From: CATQGW01 sp965262235
GTDB taxonomy: Bacteria > Chloroflexota > Dehalococcoidia > Bin125
Direction of reading: 5' to 3'
Assembly: GCA_965262235.1 (NCBI GenBank)
Contig: OZ253504.1
Location: forward strand, 930,001 to 994,000
DNA length: 64,000 nucleotides
Of this stretch, positions 37,629 through 45,620 are shown in pieces. Position 1 is the stretch's first letter, and every line of letters starts with the position of its first letter. Position numbers and translations under genes: made by a program. The notes beneath the pieces were generated by a model that had not been told where the DNA came from, did no database searches, and saw only the letters and a list, made by a program, of their open reading frames with translations.

Positions 37629-37940
37629 GACCGCTCGGAAGATCAGCAGGCCATCACTGCGGTCGGTGTCGTGGAGGACACGATGCGCTCCGGTGACGCG
37701 ACGGGAATCGCCGAATTCGCGGGGCAACGGACCATCTACAGCTACAGCGAGATCGAAGAACTGGCTCGCCAGGAAGTGCTGACTATCCTCTTCCGGCAGG
37801 ATCGACTGCTTGACACGCCGTGGCCGCTCGATGATCTCATCGGCGCAAGAATCTTGAACGCCGCCCCGCAGTCGATCACCCAGATTCACGACAAGGAGGC
37901 GATCGAGTGGATCATCCGTCAACTCGCCGCATCGCGCTGA
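37629..37940 (+). pseudogene. C-terminal remnant of a GNAT-ASCH-module acetyltransferase
   Basis: The frame is open and codes GVVEDTMRSGD, GIAEFAGQRTIYSYSEIEEL, VLTILFRQDRLLD and APQSITQIHD. I recognise this as the C-terminal part of long GNAT proteins that occur beside ASCH genes. Its first residues (about DRSEDQQAITAVGVVED) begin nine bases after the PIN toxin stop, with no start codon or acetyltransferase core before it. It is therefore 5'-truncated, unless a late ATG (37682) yields a short peptide. The recognition is from memory of the family, so moderately sure. Confidence 0.65.
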
Positions 37941-38332
37941 TGTCGATCCATCCCGAATACGCCGAGGCGTTGCTGAACGGCACCAAGACAGTTGAGCTCC
38001 GCAAGTCGCGATTCGCCGGCGACATTTCGCACATCGTGATATACGCCACCTCACCCATCAAGCGAGTGTTGGGCTGGGTGGAAGCGACTCGCATCGAACG
38101 GGGCAGCCCGAGCAGAATCTGGGAAAGTCACAAGGCCCAGGCCGGCATCCGCCGGAGCGCGTACCGCGCCTACTTCCGCGGCCGTCCCCGAGCGACAGCC
38201 ATTCACGTGGATTCTCCCGAACGGCTGGCCAACCCATTGCCCCTCTCAGCGATCGAAGAAGGCCTCATCGCCCCGCAGAGCTGGCGTTACCTGTCCACCG
38301 CCGCGGCTCGCAACGTGGGCATTCCGCTGTAG
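37907..38332 (+). CDS. ASCH/PUA-like domain protein
   Basis: 141 residues from a GTG preceded by a near-perfect AAGGAGG eight bases upstream, inside the end of the GNAT fragment. SIHPEYAEALLNGTKTVELRKSR and HIVIYATSPIKRVLGWVEATRIERG are the ASCH (PUA-like, RNA-binding) landmarks. ASCH proteins with a GNAT partner form predicted toxin-antitoxin or RNA-modification modules; the partner is truncated here. Whether it is still functional alone is unknown. Confidence 0.83.
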   Translation: MDHPSTRRIALMSIHPEYAEALLNGTKTVELRKSRFAGDISHIVIYATSPIKRVLGWVEATRIERGSPSRIWESHKAQAGIRRSAYRAYFRGRPRATAIHVDSPERLANPLPLSAIEEGLIAPQSWRYLSTAAARNVGIPL

Positions 38333-38347
38333 CTCGGACAGCCGGCG

Positions 38348-39283
38348 TCAGAACCCGGCGATGGCGCGGAGGGCGAAGAGGGCGTTGCTGGGGCGTTCGG
38401 CGATGCGGCGGACGAAGTAGGGATACCAACTCTCGCCGTAGGGGACTGAGACGCGCACGCGCTCGCCGCGCTCGATCAGCTCGCTGCGCAGCTGCGGGCG
38501 CACGCCGTAGAGCACCTGGAACTCCCACGCCGCGTCGGGCACCTCGCGCTCGGCGATCAGCCGGCGGGCGGCGCGGTGCAGCTGCGGGTCGTGGGTGGCG
38601 ACGCCGACGCTGCCGGCGCCTGCCATCGCCGGGGTCGAGGTGAGCTGCTCGAGCGCCCCGCGGTAGGCGCGGCGAATGCGATCGGCGCGCTGCCAGGCGA
38701 TCTCGCGCGGCTCGGAGTAGGCGCCCTTGACTAGGCGTACGCGGGCGATCTCTTGCTCCACGAGGCCGGCGAGGTCCTCGGGCGTGCGGCGCAGGTAGGC
38801 CTGAATCGCGACGCCGGTGAACTCCGAGCGGGCGGCAGCGGCTCGATAGAGGGCGAGCGTGTCATCGACGGTCGGCGAGGCTTCCATGTCGAGCTCGAGG
38901 ATCAGGCCGGCGGTCGTGGCGGCGTCGACGAGCGTGAGCAGATGCTCGCGCGCGGTCGCGAACGAGATGGGCAGGCCGAGCAGGCTGGGCTTTACGGCGA
39001 TGCGGGTGTCGGGCTGGCCGTCGAGCACCGCGATGCCGGTGATCAGCTCGATGTATTGCTCGGTGGCGGCTGCGGCGGCCGCCGGGTCGGTGGTGTCCTC
39101 GCCGAGCAACGCGAGGGAGGCGCGGCAGCCCTCGGCGCCGAGGCGCTGCGCGACGGTGATTGCGTCAGTGTGGGTGGGGCCGGCAATGAAGCGCCGAATG
39201 AGGGTGCGGCCAACCTGGGAACGCTCGAGCGCATCGCCGAGCCAGGCTTCCCGCGAGATCCGGATGAGGGCCGACCGCAGCAT
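38348..39283 (-). CDS. proline dehydrogenase
   Basis: 311 residues, the length of monofunctional bacterial PRODH. It oxidises proline to pyrroline-5-carboxylate with FAD, passing electrons to the respiratory chain. RIAVKPSLLGLPIS, LILELDMEASPTVDDT, VAIQAYLRRTPEDL, VRLVKGAYSEPREIAW, GVATHDPQL, EFQVLYGVRPQLRSELI and RVSVPYGESWYPYFVRRIAERPSN are the barrel landmarks with the flavin and substrate residues. No P5C dehydrogenase gene is seen nearby. Confidence 0.93.
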   Translation of the reverse strand: MLRSALIRISREAWLGDALERSQVGRTLIRRFIAGPTHTDAITVAQRLGAEGCRASLALLGEDTTDPAAAAAATEQYIELITGIAVLDGQPDTRIAVKPSLLGLPISFATAREHLLTLVDAATTAGLILELDMEASPTVDDTLALYRAAAARSEFTGVAIQAYLRRTPEDLAGLVEQEIARVRLVKGAYSEPREIAWQRADRIRRAYRGALEQLTSTPAMAGAGSVGVATHDPQLHRAARRLIAEREVPDAAWEFQVLYGVRPQLRSELIERGERVRVSVPYGESWYPYFVRRIAERPSNALFALRAIAGF

Positions 39284-39319
39284 GTCTCCAGTGTGCCGCG
39301 CCGCAGCGCGAACGCTGCC

Positions 39320-39436
39320 TTAGCCCTGCCGCTGTTTGTTGCGCGGATTACGCTTGTTGATGATGTACACGCGGCCCTTGCGGCGAACGATCTGGTCGCC
39401 GCGCGAGCGCTTCTTGACTGATGCACGAACCTTCAC
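39320..39436 (-). CDS. rpmJ: ribosomal protein bL36, zinc-free form
   Basis: 38 residues from a GTG with GGAGG seven bases upstream; a longer ATG-started frame at 39538 is not needed. VKVRASVKKRSR... RRKGRVYIINKRNPRNKQRQG is bL36. The CxxC...C...H zinc ligands of the common form are all replaced, so this is the C-minus paralogue that many bacteria use under zinc limitation. Here it lies between rnd and the proline dehydrogenase, away from any ribosomal operon. Confidence 0.93.
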   Translation of the reverse strand: MKVRASVKKRSRGDQIVRRKGRVYIINKRNPRNKQRQG

Positions 39437-39510
39437 GCCAGCATCCTCCGTCGCTTCCACATCGCCTGGGGTGACGCTATCACACGCCCGATAGACTTCA
39501 CCGCGATCAT

Positions 39511-40710
39511 ATGACACAGCCGCCACGCGATCTGACACCCGAGCCGCTGACCCGCCCTGAGCAGGTCGCGGAGCTGGTCGAATCGATCCACGAGCACCGC
39601 ATCTTCGCGCTGGATACCGAGTTCATCACCGAGCGCACCTATCGGCCGCAGCTGGCGCTGGTGCAGGTGGCCACGCCGGATCTCGTCGCCGTGCTTGACC
39701 CGCTGGCCGGGGAGGCGGTCGATCAGCCGATCTGGGACGCGGTGGCGGACGCGGGGATCGTGACCGTGGTGCACGCGCACGAGCAGGAGTCGCGCTTCTG
39801 CGTGCAGCGCTGCGGGCGGCCGCCGGAGAATCTGTTCGATGTGCAGCTGGCGGCGGGGTTCTGCGGATATCACTTCCCGATCGCCCACGGCGCGCTCGTG
39901 CGCGGCGAGCTGGACCGCGAGGTGGCGGCGTCGCAATCGCGCACCGACTGGACGCTGCGGCCGCTGAGCGAGTCGCAGCTGCGCTACGCGGCCGACGATG
40001 TGGCGTGGCTGCTGCCGCTCTACGAGCGGTTTCGCGAGCGGCTCGCGAGCGATGAGCGGGAGCGCTGGCTGCGCGAGGAGACGGAGACTCGCACGGCGGC
40101 GCTGGAGCCGGACGCGCAGGCGGAGATCCCACGCTGGCGCAAGCTCTCGGGCCGGCGGCGGCTCAGCCGGCGCGGGCTGGCGGCGCTGCGCGAGCTGCAC
40201 GGCTGGCGCGACCGCGTCGCCGCAACCACCGACTCGCCGCTGAAGCGGATCGCACGCGATGAATCGCTGGTCGCGATCGCGTCGACGCTGCCGCGATCGC
40301 TGGACGACCTCGCGCGCGTCCGCGGCGGCGGCGAGGTGGCGCGGCGGCATCGCGCGGAGATCGTCGAGGCCGTGGCGCGGTCGCTGGAGCTGCCGGACTC
40401 GGAGCTGCCGGAGCGGCTGACCAACACGCCGTCGCCACCGCGCACGCTGATGTCGTTCGTGGCGGCGCTGCTGGAATCGCTCTGCGACGATCACGAGGTC
40501 GACAGCCAGCTGCTGGCGTCGCACGCGGATGTGCGCGAGCTGATCAACTGGGTGCGCCGATCGCGGCGCGATGGCGAGCCGCCGCGGCTGCTGCGCGGCT
40601 GGCGTCGGGAGCTGGCCGGGGAGACGATCCTGGCGGCGCTGGAGGGTCGGGTGAGCCTGCGGGTGGGCGACGCGACCGGTCAGCAGCCGCTGGTCGCGGA
40701 GCGGAGATGA
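39511..40710 (+). CDS. rnd: ribonuclease D
   Basis: 399 residues. The DEDD exonuclease motifs are LDTEFITER (motif I), VHAHEQESRFC (motif II), and YAADDVAWLLPLY (motif III with Y-x3-D). Two HRDC domains follow (about 210-290 and 310-390). It trims tRNA precursors 3' to 5'. Its start region diverges from bL36. The stop overlaps the next ABC ATPase gene by ATGA. Confidence 0.92.
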   Translation: MTQPPRDLTPEPLTRPEQVAELVESIHEHRIFALDTEFITERTYRPQLALVQVATPDLVAVLDPLAGEAVDQPIWDAVADAGIVTVVHAHEQESRFCVQRCGRPPENLFDVQLAAGFCGYHFPIAHGALVRGELDREVAASQSRTDWTLRPLSESQLRYAADDVAWLLPLYERFRERLASDERERWLREETETRTAALEPDAQAEIPRWRKLSGRRRLSRRGLAALRELHGWRDRVAATTDSPLKRIARDESLVAIASTLPRSLDDLARVRGGGEVARRHRAEIVEAVARSLELPDSELPERLTNTPSPPRTLMSFVAALLESLCDDHEVDSQLLASHADVRELINWVRRSRRDGEPPRLLRGWRRELAGETILAALEGRVSLRVGDATGQQPLVAERR

Positions 40711-41516
40711 GCGAGGCGGGCCGCAGCACCGCAGTGCTGGCGGCGCGCGGGCTGAGCGTGGGCTACGGCGGGCGTCACCCGACGGTGGTGCTGAGCGATG
40801 TGAACGCTGAGTTGCAGGGCGGGCGCTGCGTGGCGCTGCTGGGGCCGAACGGGTCGGGCAAATCGACGCTGTTGAGGACGCTGGCGGGGCTGCAGCGCCC
40901 GTTGGCCGGCGAGGTGTTGCTGGATGGGGTGGACATCGCGCAGCTGAGCGCGGGCGCGATCGCGCGGGTCCTGAGCGTGGTGCTGACCGACGCGATCGAC
41001 GCGGCGCAGCTGAGCGCGTGGGATGTGGTGGCGCTCGGGCGAGCGCCGCACGCGGGCTTCAGCGGGCGGCTGGCGGCGGCCGATCGGGAGGTGGTGCGGA
41101 GCGCCTTCGTGGCGACGGCGTCGGCGCATCTGGCGGCGCGGCCGTTGCAGGATCTGAGCGATGGGGAGCGTCAGCGGGTGCTGATCGCGCGGGCGCTGGC
41201 GCAGGAGCCGCGGCTGATTCTGCTTGATGAGCCGACGGCGTTCCTCGACCTGGAGGCCCGGGCGGACATCGCGCAGCTACTGCGCGAGCTCGCGCACGGC
41301 GACGACTCGCAGCGGCGGGCGATCGTGATCACGACGCATGACTTCGACCTGGCGGTGCAGATGGCGGATGAGCTGTGGTTGATCCGTCAGGATGGGGTGC
41401 TGGCCAGCGGGAGTCCCGACGAGCTGGCGGAGCAGGGCGCGTTCGACGACCTGTTCTCGCACCACGCGCTGCAGTTCAACCGTGAGTCGCGGCGCTTCGA
41501 CCTGCGCGTTGGGTGA
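40707..41516 (+). CDS. ABC transporter ATP-binding protein, FecE/BtuD-like, orphan
   Basis: 269 residues. Walker A is LLGPNGSGKSTLL, the signature is LSDGERQRV (LSGGQ-type with Asp in place of the first Gly), Walker B is LILLDEPTAFLDLEA, and the switch His lies in ITTHDFDLAV. The FecE subgroup drives iron-siderophore, heme or cobalamin uptake. The permease and binding-protein genes are not adjacent; instead it is coupled to rnd by 4 bases. It may serve a distant permease. The D loop SAFLDL is intact. Confidence 0.88.
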   Translation: MSEAGRSTAVLAARGLSVGYGGRHPTVVLSDVNAELQGGRCVALLGPNGSGKSTLLRTLAGLQRPLAGEVLLDGVDIAQLSAGAIARVLSVVLTDAIDAAQLSAWDVVALGRAPHAGFSGRLAAADREVVRSAFVATASAHLAARPLQDLSDGERQRVLIARALAQEPRLILLDEPTAFLDLEARADIAQLLRELAHGDDSQRRAIVITTHDFDLAVQMADELWLIRQDGVLASGSPDELAEQGAFDDLFSHHALQFNRESRRFDLRVG

Positions 41517-41598
41517 CACAGCGCGGCGCCGGGGCGGCGATCGGGCGGCCCTGGAGCGTCGCGCGGGTGGGGTGGGCGCGCTACGATTGACGACGCCT

Positions 41599-41671
41599 TG
41601 CCCGGTAGCTCAATTGGTAGAGCGGGCGGCTGTTAACCGCTAGGTTGCGGGTTCAAGTCCTGCCCGGGCAG
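41599..41671 (+). tRNA. tRNA-Asn (anticodon GTT)
   Basis: 73 nt. Acceptor TGCCCGG pairs with CCGGGCA; anticodon loop CTGTTAA gives GTT; T arm GCGGG-TTCAAGT-CCTGC. G discriminator, followed by encoded CCA (41672-41674). Confidence 0.96.
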
Positions 41672-41678
41672 CCACTCT

Positions 41679-42110
41679 TCACGACTCTTCACGCTCCATG
41701 AGACGCTTCAGGTCTGCGATCTGCCCGCCGTCGGTGCGGCGGATCGCGAAGCGGATCAGCGGCGCAAGCAGGCGGTAGTGCAGGCCGCTGAAGTTGCATT
41801 CGGCGGCGAGGGTGACGCGGGTGGCGGCCTCCCCGACGGGCTCGAGGCTGTAGACGTAGTCCGCGGTGACGCCGCCCTGCTGCGAGCGCAGCACGATCGA
41901 GCGGCCCGGTTCACAGCTGGCGATCAGCGAGTCGCGGTCGGCGCCGCGGGTGCGGAAGCGGATGTGTGTCCCCTCGGCGGTGTCGCCGTCGGCGGACATC
42001 GAGTCGATCCCGTTCATCCATCGTGTCGCAGCGGGCCAGTCGGTGAGGGTGGCCCAGACGTCGGCGGGGGATCGGTTGATGGTTTCGGTGGCAGAGAATG
42101 ATTGGGGCAT
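41679..42110 (-). CDS. SRPBCC-family (polyketide-cyclase-like) protein
   Basis: 143 residues from the ATG at 42110; the frame is open much further upstream but only this part has the fold. SFSATETINRSPADVWATLTDWPAATRWMNGIDS is the typical start of the START/SRPBCC helix-grip fold; IRFRTRGADRDSL and AATRVTLAAECNFSG the central strands, with a C-terminal long helix. Members bind small hydrophobic molecules. Role unknown. Confidence 0.85.
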   Translation of the reverse strand: MPQSFSATETINRSPADVWATLTDWPAATRWMNGIDSMSADGDTAEGTHIRFRTRGADRDSLIASCEPGRSIVLRSQQGGVTADYVYSLEPVGEAATRVTLAAECNFSGLHYRLLAPLIRFAIRRTDGGQIADLKRLMEREES

Positions 42111-42644
42111 CGGGAGCGCTCCACTGCGGCGTCGATTGTAGGCGGGGCGGAGCGCATGATTGATCAGCGCATCGGAGCGATTGCTCGGGTGTCGTGCCCG
42201 ATCTGGCGGCCCAGGCGGATCTGGGGATCGCTTGCGGGCACCGGATGCACCCGAACGGGGTCGAGATCTGCTGGAGCAGCGCCGCGGCAGGTCGGCATCG
42301 CAGTCGGCCTGTGGGTCGCTGCGGCGACCGAGTTGGGTTTCGACGTGCTTGAGCCGACATGCGAATGAGTGCTGGCCGACGCGTGGTCGACAACCCCCGG
42401 GTGGGCCGCTCCGTGCGCGCAGACGCCGTTCCGCGCACTGCGACCATCGGTCGTTGATCACACTCCCACTGCGCACCTCTGTTCTCTCGGCGCCGGTGGC
42501 AACCTTGAAGTCGGCTACCGACCGATCACGCCTTTGAAGGCGGAGGTAAGCTTGAGGCGGGCCAGGCACGCTGATCCTGGGGAACGACCCCAGAGGATCG
42601 TCAACCACCGCGCTGTGCGCCCGATCTGAACGCGGAGGGCACTC
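42111..42644. other. 534-base intergenic stretch
   Basis: No convincing gene. Short frames here have the arginine- and serine-rich look of non-coding high-GC DNA. A hairpin GATCCTGGGG/CCCCAGAGGATC with an A-bulge lies at 42573-42599, close upstream of the next gene, whose ribosome site GCGGAGGG follows. It could be part of its leader. Confidence 0.5.
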
Positions 42645-43085
42645 ATGGAACGACGCGACACCATCTTGGCAGCCATGTCGCCGGCTGGCACTGGGCAATT
42701 CACACCGGTGCAAATCCAGAAGCTACTCTTCCTCATCGACCGGAACATCGCCCGCGACACCGATGGTCCACACTTCCAGTTCGAACCTTACCACTATGGC
42801 CCGTTCGACAAGCATGTGTATCGCGAGCTTAAGATGCTAGAACAATCCGGCAACGTGGAGATCCTCATACCACGCAGAATGGGGCCGCGGACGTATCAAC
42901 TCACCGACGCAGGACTTATGATTGGCAACGCCGCGTTCGCTCGGTTGCCCGAAGACGCACAGAGATATATCCGCGAACTCGTGATCGTCGTTCGCTCGAT
43001 GACGTTTTCGCAGCTCGTATCGGCGATCTACGACGCGTACCCGGACATGAAGGTGAACAGCGTCTTCTCGCAGCCGCCCTCATGA
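42645..43085 (+). CDS. DUF4065/SocA-like winged-helix-type protein, first gene of a two-gene module
   Basis: 146 residues, GGAGGG eight bases before the ATG. FTPVQIQKLLFLIDR, FQFEPYHYGPFDKHVYRELKMLEQSGNVEIL and the TYQLTDAG turn resemble the DUF4065/Panacea or a winged-helix family of phage-associated antitoxin-like proteins. Assignment is from pattern only. The TGA overlaps the next gene's ATG. Base composition is more AT-rich than in flanking genes. Likely a regulator or antitoxin of the hydrolase that follows (inference). Confidence 0.65.
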   Translation: MERRDTILAAMSPAGTGQFTPVQIQKLLFLIDRNIARDTDGPHFQFEPYHYGPFDKHVYRELKMLEQSGNVEILIPRRMGPRTYQLTDAGLMIGNAAFARLPEDAQRYIRELVIVVRSMTFSQLVSAIYDAYPDMKVNSVFSQPPS

Positions 43086-43840
43086 CACTCATCGTAGGTA
43101 TCCGTTGTTCGGGGGGAGTCGTCGTCGGCTCAGACAGTGCGATCACATTCGTCGCAGACACCCAGACGCCGACAATTCAACAACGGTCCAGCGCGAAAAT
43201 CGAAGTGATCGACGACAGTCTCATCGTTGCGGGGACGGGCGCTCTCGGCATGGGTCAGCGATTCACTGATATCACACGTAAACTCAGCCAGTCACAGCAA
43301 CACGATACGGCCAAGTCGCTTGACATCGGGCGCGCGCTTTCCGCCGCTGCATTACAAGACTTCGCGAGCACGAACGCTCCCGCTAGGTCTTACGGTGCGC
43401 TGGTGGCGATCCCGTGTGCAGGTAGCGCAGAGCTTATCGAGTTCAGCGTCGACGGATTTCAACCCGAGGTGAAGACGGACGACAGCTGGTACGTATCGAT
43501 GGGCGCGGGACAGGTCGTGGCAGACCCGCTGCTCGGATTCTTCCGAACCGTATTCTGGGGAGATCAGCCGCCGAATCTACAAGATGGCGTCTTCGCGTTG
43601 ACCATGGTGCTACAGCTTGGGTGCGAGATGGCGCCCATTGGCGTCGCGCGCCCGCTTCAAATCGCGGTGCTCGGGCCGGACCACGAAGGCAACTTATCGG
43701 CGCGTCGCCTCAACGACGACGAACTACTCGAACACGAGGAAAACGTATCAAGCGCCATGGCGCACTTCCGGAGATACCGCGACACTTCGGGGGCTACTGC
43801 CGGGGCGACAGTCACGCTGCCAATCTCACCTTCGGTGTGA
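43082..43840 (+). CDS. self-standing proteasome-like Ntn hydrolase
   Basis: 252 residues. The N-terminus MTLIVGIRCSGG puts a Thr right after Met; counted from that Thr, Asp falls at 17 (GSDSAIT) exactly as in proteasome beta subunits. A Lys in SSAKIEVID aligns with Lys33 with five extra loop residues, and IVAGTGALGMGQR matches the AG-x-x-G helix start. So Thr1, Asp17 and Lys33 equivalents are present, and no propeptide is needed. It is not PrcB: no prcA neighbour, diverged C-terminus. It follows the winged-helix-like gene with an ATGA overlap. Predicted threonine protease or amidohydrolase of unknown target. Confidence 0.75.
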   Translation: MTLIVGIRCSGGVVVGSDSAITFVADTQTPTIQQRSSAKIEVIDDSLIVAGTGALGMGQRFTDITRKLSQSQQHDTAKSLDIGRALSAAALQDFASTNAPARSYGALVAIPCAGSAELIEFSVDGFQPEVKTDDSWYVSMGAGQVVADPLLGFFRTVFWGDQPPNLQDGVFALTMVLQLGCEMAPIGVARPLQIAVLGPDHEGNLSARRLNDDELLEHEENVSSAMAHFRRYRDTSGATAGATVTLPISPSV

Positions 43841-43866
43841 TCACGCGTCGTTGCTAGACATGTTGG

Positions 43867-43937
43867 CTGCCGCGCCAGGATTTGAACCTGAACTAAGGGA
43901 TCCAAAGTCCCTGGTGCTACCGTTACACTACGCGGCA
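43867..43937 (-). tRNA. tRNA-Gln (anticodon TTG)
   Basis: 71 nt. Acceptor TGCCGCG pairs with CGCGGCA; anticodon loop CTTTGGA gives TTG; T arm CAGG-TTCAAAT-CCTG. G discriminator, CCA encoded at 43864-43866. Confidence 0.94.
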
Positions 43938-43941
43938 GTGG

Positions 43942-44025
43942 TACCGAGGGCCGGACTCGAACCGGCACGGGCATTACACCCAATGGTGTTTGAGACCATC
44001 GCGTCTTCCATTCCGCCACCTCGGC
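43942..44025 (-). tRNA. tRNA-Leu (anticodon CAA)
   Basis: 84 nt with the long variable arm of class II tRNAs. Acceptor GCCGAGG pairs with CCTCGGT; anticodon loop CTCAAAC gives CAA; T arm GCCGG-TTCGAGT-CCGGC. CCA encoded at 43939-43941. It is four bases from tRNA-Gln on the same strand; the two are probably one transcript. Confidence 0.94.
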
Positions 44026-44041
44026 CTTCCCGCCCAGTTTA

Positions 44042-45313
44042 TCAGCGCGTGGGCGTCTCGATGCCGCCGGGGGTGGGCCGTTTACTGAACGAGACCAGCT
44101 TGATCCTGCGGTCGTCGGCGTCGACGACGGTCCAGCGGTAGCCGTGCAGGGTGGCCTCTTCGTTGGGGCGGGGGATGCGGTGGAAGTGGTGGGTGAGCAT
44201 CCCGGCGACGGTTTCAGCGTCTTCGGCGCTGAGGTCGATGCCGAGCTCGGCGCCCAGCTCGGTCAGGCCGCGATGGCCCTCGACGAACTGCCGGCCCAAG
44301 ATGCGCACCTGAACCGGCTCGCCGGTGGTGCCCATCTCGCTGCGGATGTTGCCCACCACCAGCTCCAGGATGTCCTCCAGCGTGACCAGGCCGGAGGTGT
44401 CGCCGAACTCGTCGACCAGCAGCATCAAGTGGTGTCCGGTGGTGCGCATCTCGTCGAGCACGCGCTGGACGGAGGCGCGCTCCGACTCGAAGGGGGCCTC
44501 GCGCATCACGTCGCGTACAGCGCGTTCCGGATGGCCCTCGCCGAGCTGCGCGAGCACATCGGAGCCGTGCAGATAGCCGACGAAGTGGTCGGCGACGGCG
44601 GCGGTGACGGGCAGGCGGAGGAAGCCGGCGAGCCCGAAGCGGCGGGCGGACTGGGCGAGCGTCGCGCCGGAATCGATGCTCTCGATCTGCACGCGCGGCG
44701 TCATGATCCTTCGGACCTGGGTGTCGGTGAGGCGGAGCGCGCCGAGCAGCACGTTGGTCTCGCTGCGTTCGAGCTCGCCGCGTTCGCGGCCGAGGTCGAT
44801 GGCGGTGCGCAGCTCGCCGAGCGAGAGCGCGGCCTGCGCCTCGCCGGCGCCGCCCACGAGCCGCAGCCACAGGCGCGTCACGGTGTCCAGCGCCGCCACG
44901 ACCGGCAGGGTCAACCGCACCCACCAGCGCAGCGGATGCGCGAGCAGGCGCACCATCATGAGGTTGTGGTGCAGCGCGACCGACTTGGGGCCGATTTCGC
45001 CGAAGATGACGAGCAGCACGGTGACGACCACCGTGGCGGCGAGCAGCGCGGAGCCGCCGGCGAGCAGCTCTGCGGCGATCGCGGTGCCGACGGCAGCGGC
45101 CCCGGTGTTGACGAGGTTGTTGCCGAGCAGGATGGCGGCGAGCAGGCGGCGGGGATCCTCGAGCAGGACGGCTGCGCGGCTCGCGCCGGGCAGGCCGGCG
45201 CGGCGCGCGTGTTCCAGCCGTACCCGCTCGACTGAGAGGAACGCCGTCTCGGAGCTCGAAAAGACGCCCGAGAAGACGAGCAGCACGACCAGGACGACGA
45301 CGTAGACCTCCAC
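44042..45313 (-). CDS. CNNM/CorC-type transporter (DUF21, two CBS, CorC-C domain)
   Basis: 423 residues from a GTG after GGAGG. Residues 1-180 form the DUF21 membrane domain (VVVLVVLLVFSGVFSSSETAFLSVERVRL and three further helices). Two CBS domains follow (RRIMTPRVQIESID ... FVGYLHGSDVL and VLDEMRTTGHHLMLLVDEFGDTSGLVTLEDILELVVG), then the CorC/HlyC C-terminal domain. Members move magnesium (or other divalent ions) or sense it with ATP. All parts are present. Confidence 0.92.
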   Translation of the reverse strand: MEVYVVVLVVLLVFSGVFSSSETAFLSVERVRLEHARRAGLPGASRAAVLLEDPRRLLAAILLGNNLVNTGAAAVGTAIAAELLAGGSALLAATVVVTVLLVIFGEIGPKSVALHHNLMMVRLLAHPLRWWVRLTLPVVAALDTVTRLWLRLVGGAGEAQAALSLGELRTAIDLGRERGELERSETNVLLGALRLTDTQVRRIMTPRVQIESIDSGATLAQSARRFGLAGFLRLPVTAAVADHFVGYLHGSDVLAQLGEGHPERAVRDVMREAPFESERASVQRVLDEMRTTGHHLMLLVDEFGDTSGLVTLEDILELVVGNIRSEMGTTGEPVQVRILGRQFVEGHRGLTELGAELGIDLSAEDAETVAGMLTHHFHRIPRPNEEATLHGYRWTVVDADDRRIKLVSFSKRPTPGGIETPTR

Positions 45314-45355
45314 CGGTGGGTCCTCCGACTCCCCTGCTTACGCTAGCCTGCGAGC

Positions 45356-45484
45356 ATGACTACACACGCAGCCCCGCAGACACTTGATGAGGCCGCCGAG
45401 CAGCTCGGCGTTGATCTGAGCGTGCTTTCTGAGGCAGTGGCCGCCGCCGTCGTGGAGGCGGAGCGCCCCAGCGCCAAGGATTGA
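45356..45484 (+). CDS. small acidic protein, 42 aa
   Basis: ATG to TGA with an alpha-helical, excisionase-like sequence (TLDEAAEQLGVDLSVLSEAV). It is immediately followed, after three bases, by another small frame. No family recognised; supported mainly by coding-like composition and spacing. Confidence 0.45.
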   Translation: MTTHAAPQTLDEAAEQLGVDLSVLSEAVAAAVVEAERPSAKD

Positions 45485-45487
45485 ACG

Positions 45488-45589
45488 ATGCCCGGCCCGG
45501 CGCTCAGGGTGAGCGCCTTCGTCGCCGGCAAGTACGTCGTCGCCGAGCGCGATGACCAAGGTGCCGAGTGGCGTGTCTCGCTTCTCTAG
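45488..45589 (+). CDS. small protein, 33 aa
   Basis: A short frame (MPGPALRVSAFVAGKYVVAERD..) three bases after the preceding one and 31 before the HAD gene. Amphipathic strands, no recognised family. Plausible but unproven. Confidence 0.35.
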   Translation: MPGPALRVSAFVAGKYVVAERDDQGAEWRVSLL

Positions 45590-45620
45590 CGAGGCTTCGA
45601 CTGCGGCCGGCGGCGTGCCG

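Noticed and set aside
43082..43840. Housekeeping actinobacterial proteasome subunit PrcB
   Set aside because: No PrcA, Pup or Mpa/ARC neighbours, no propeptide, and the partner is an unrelated small protein.
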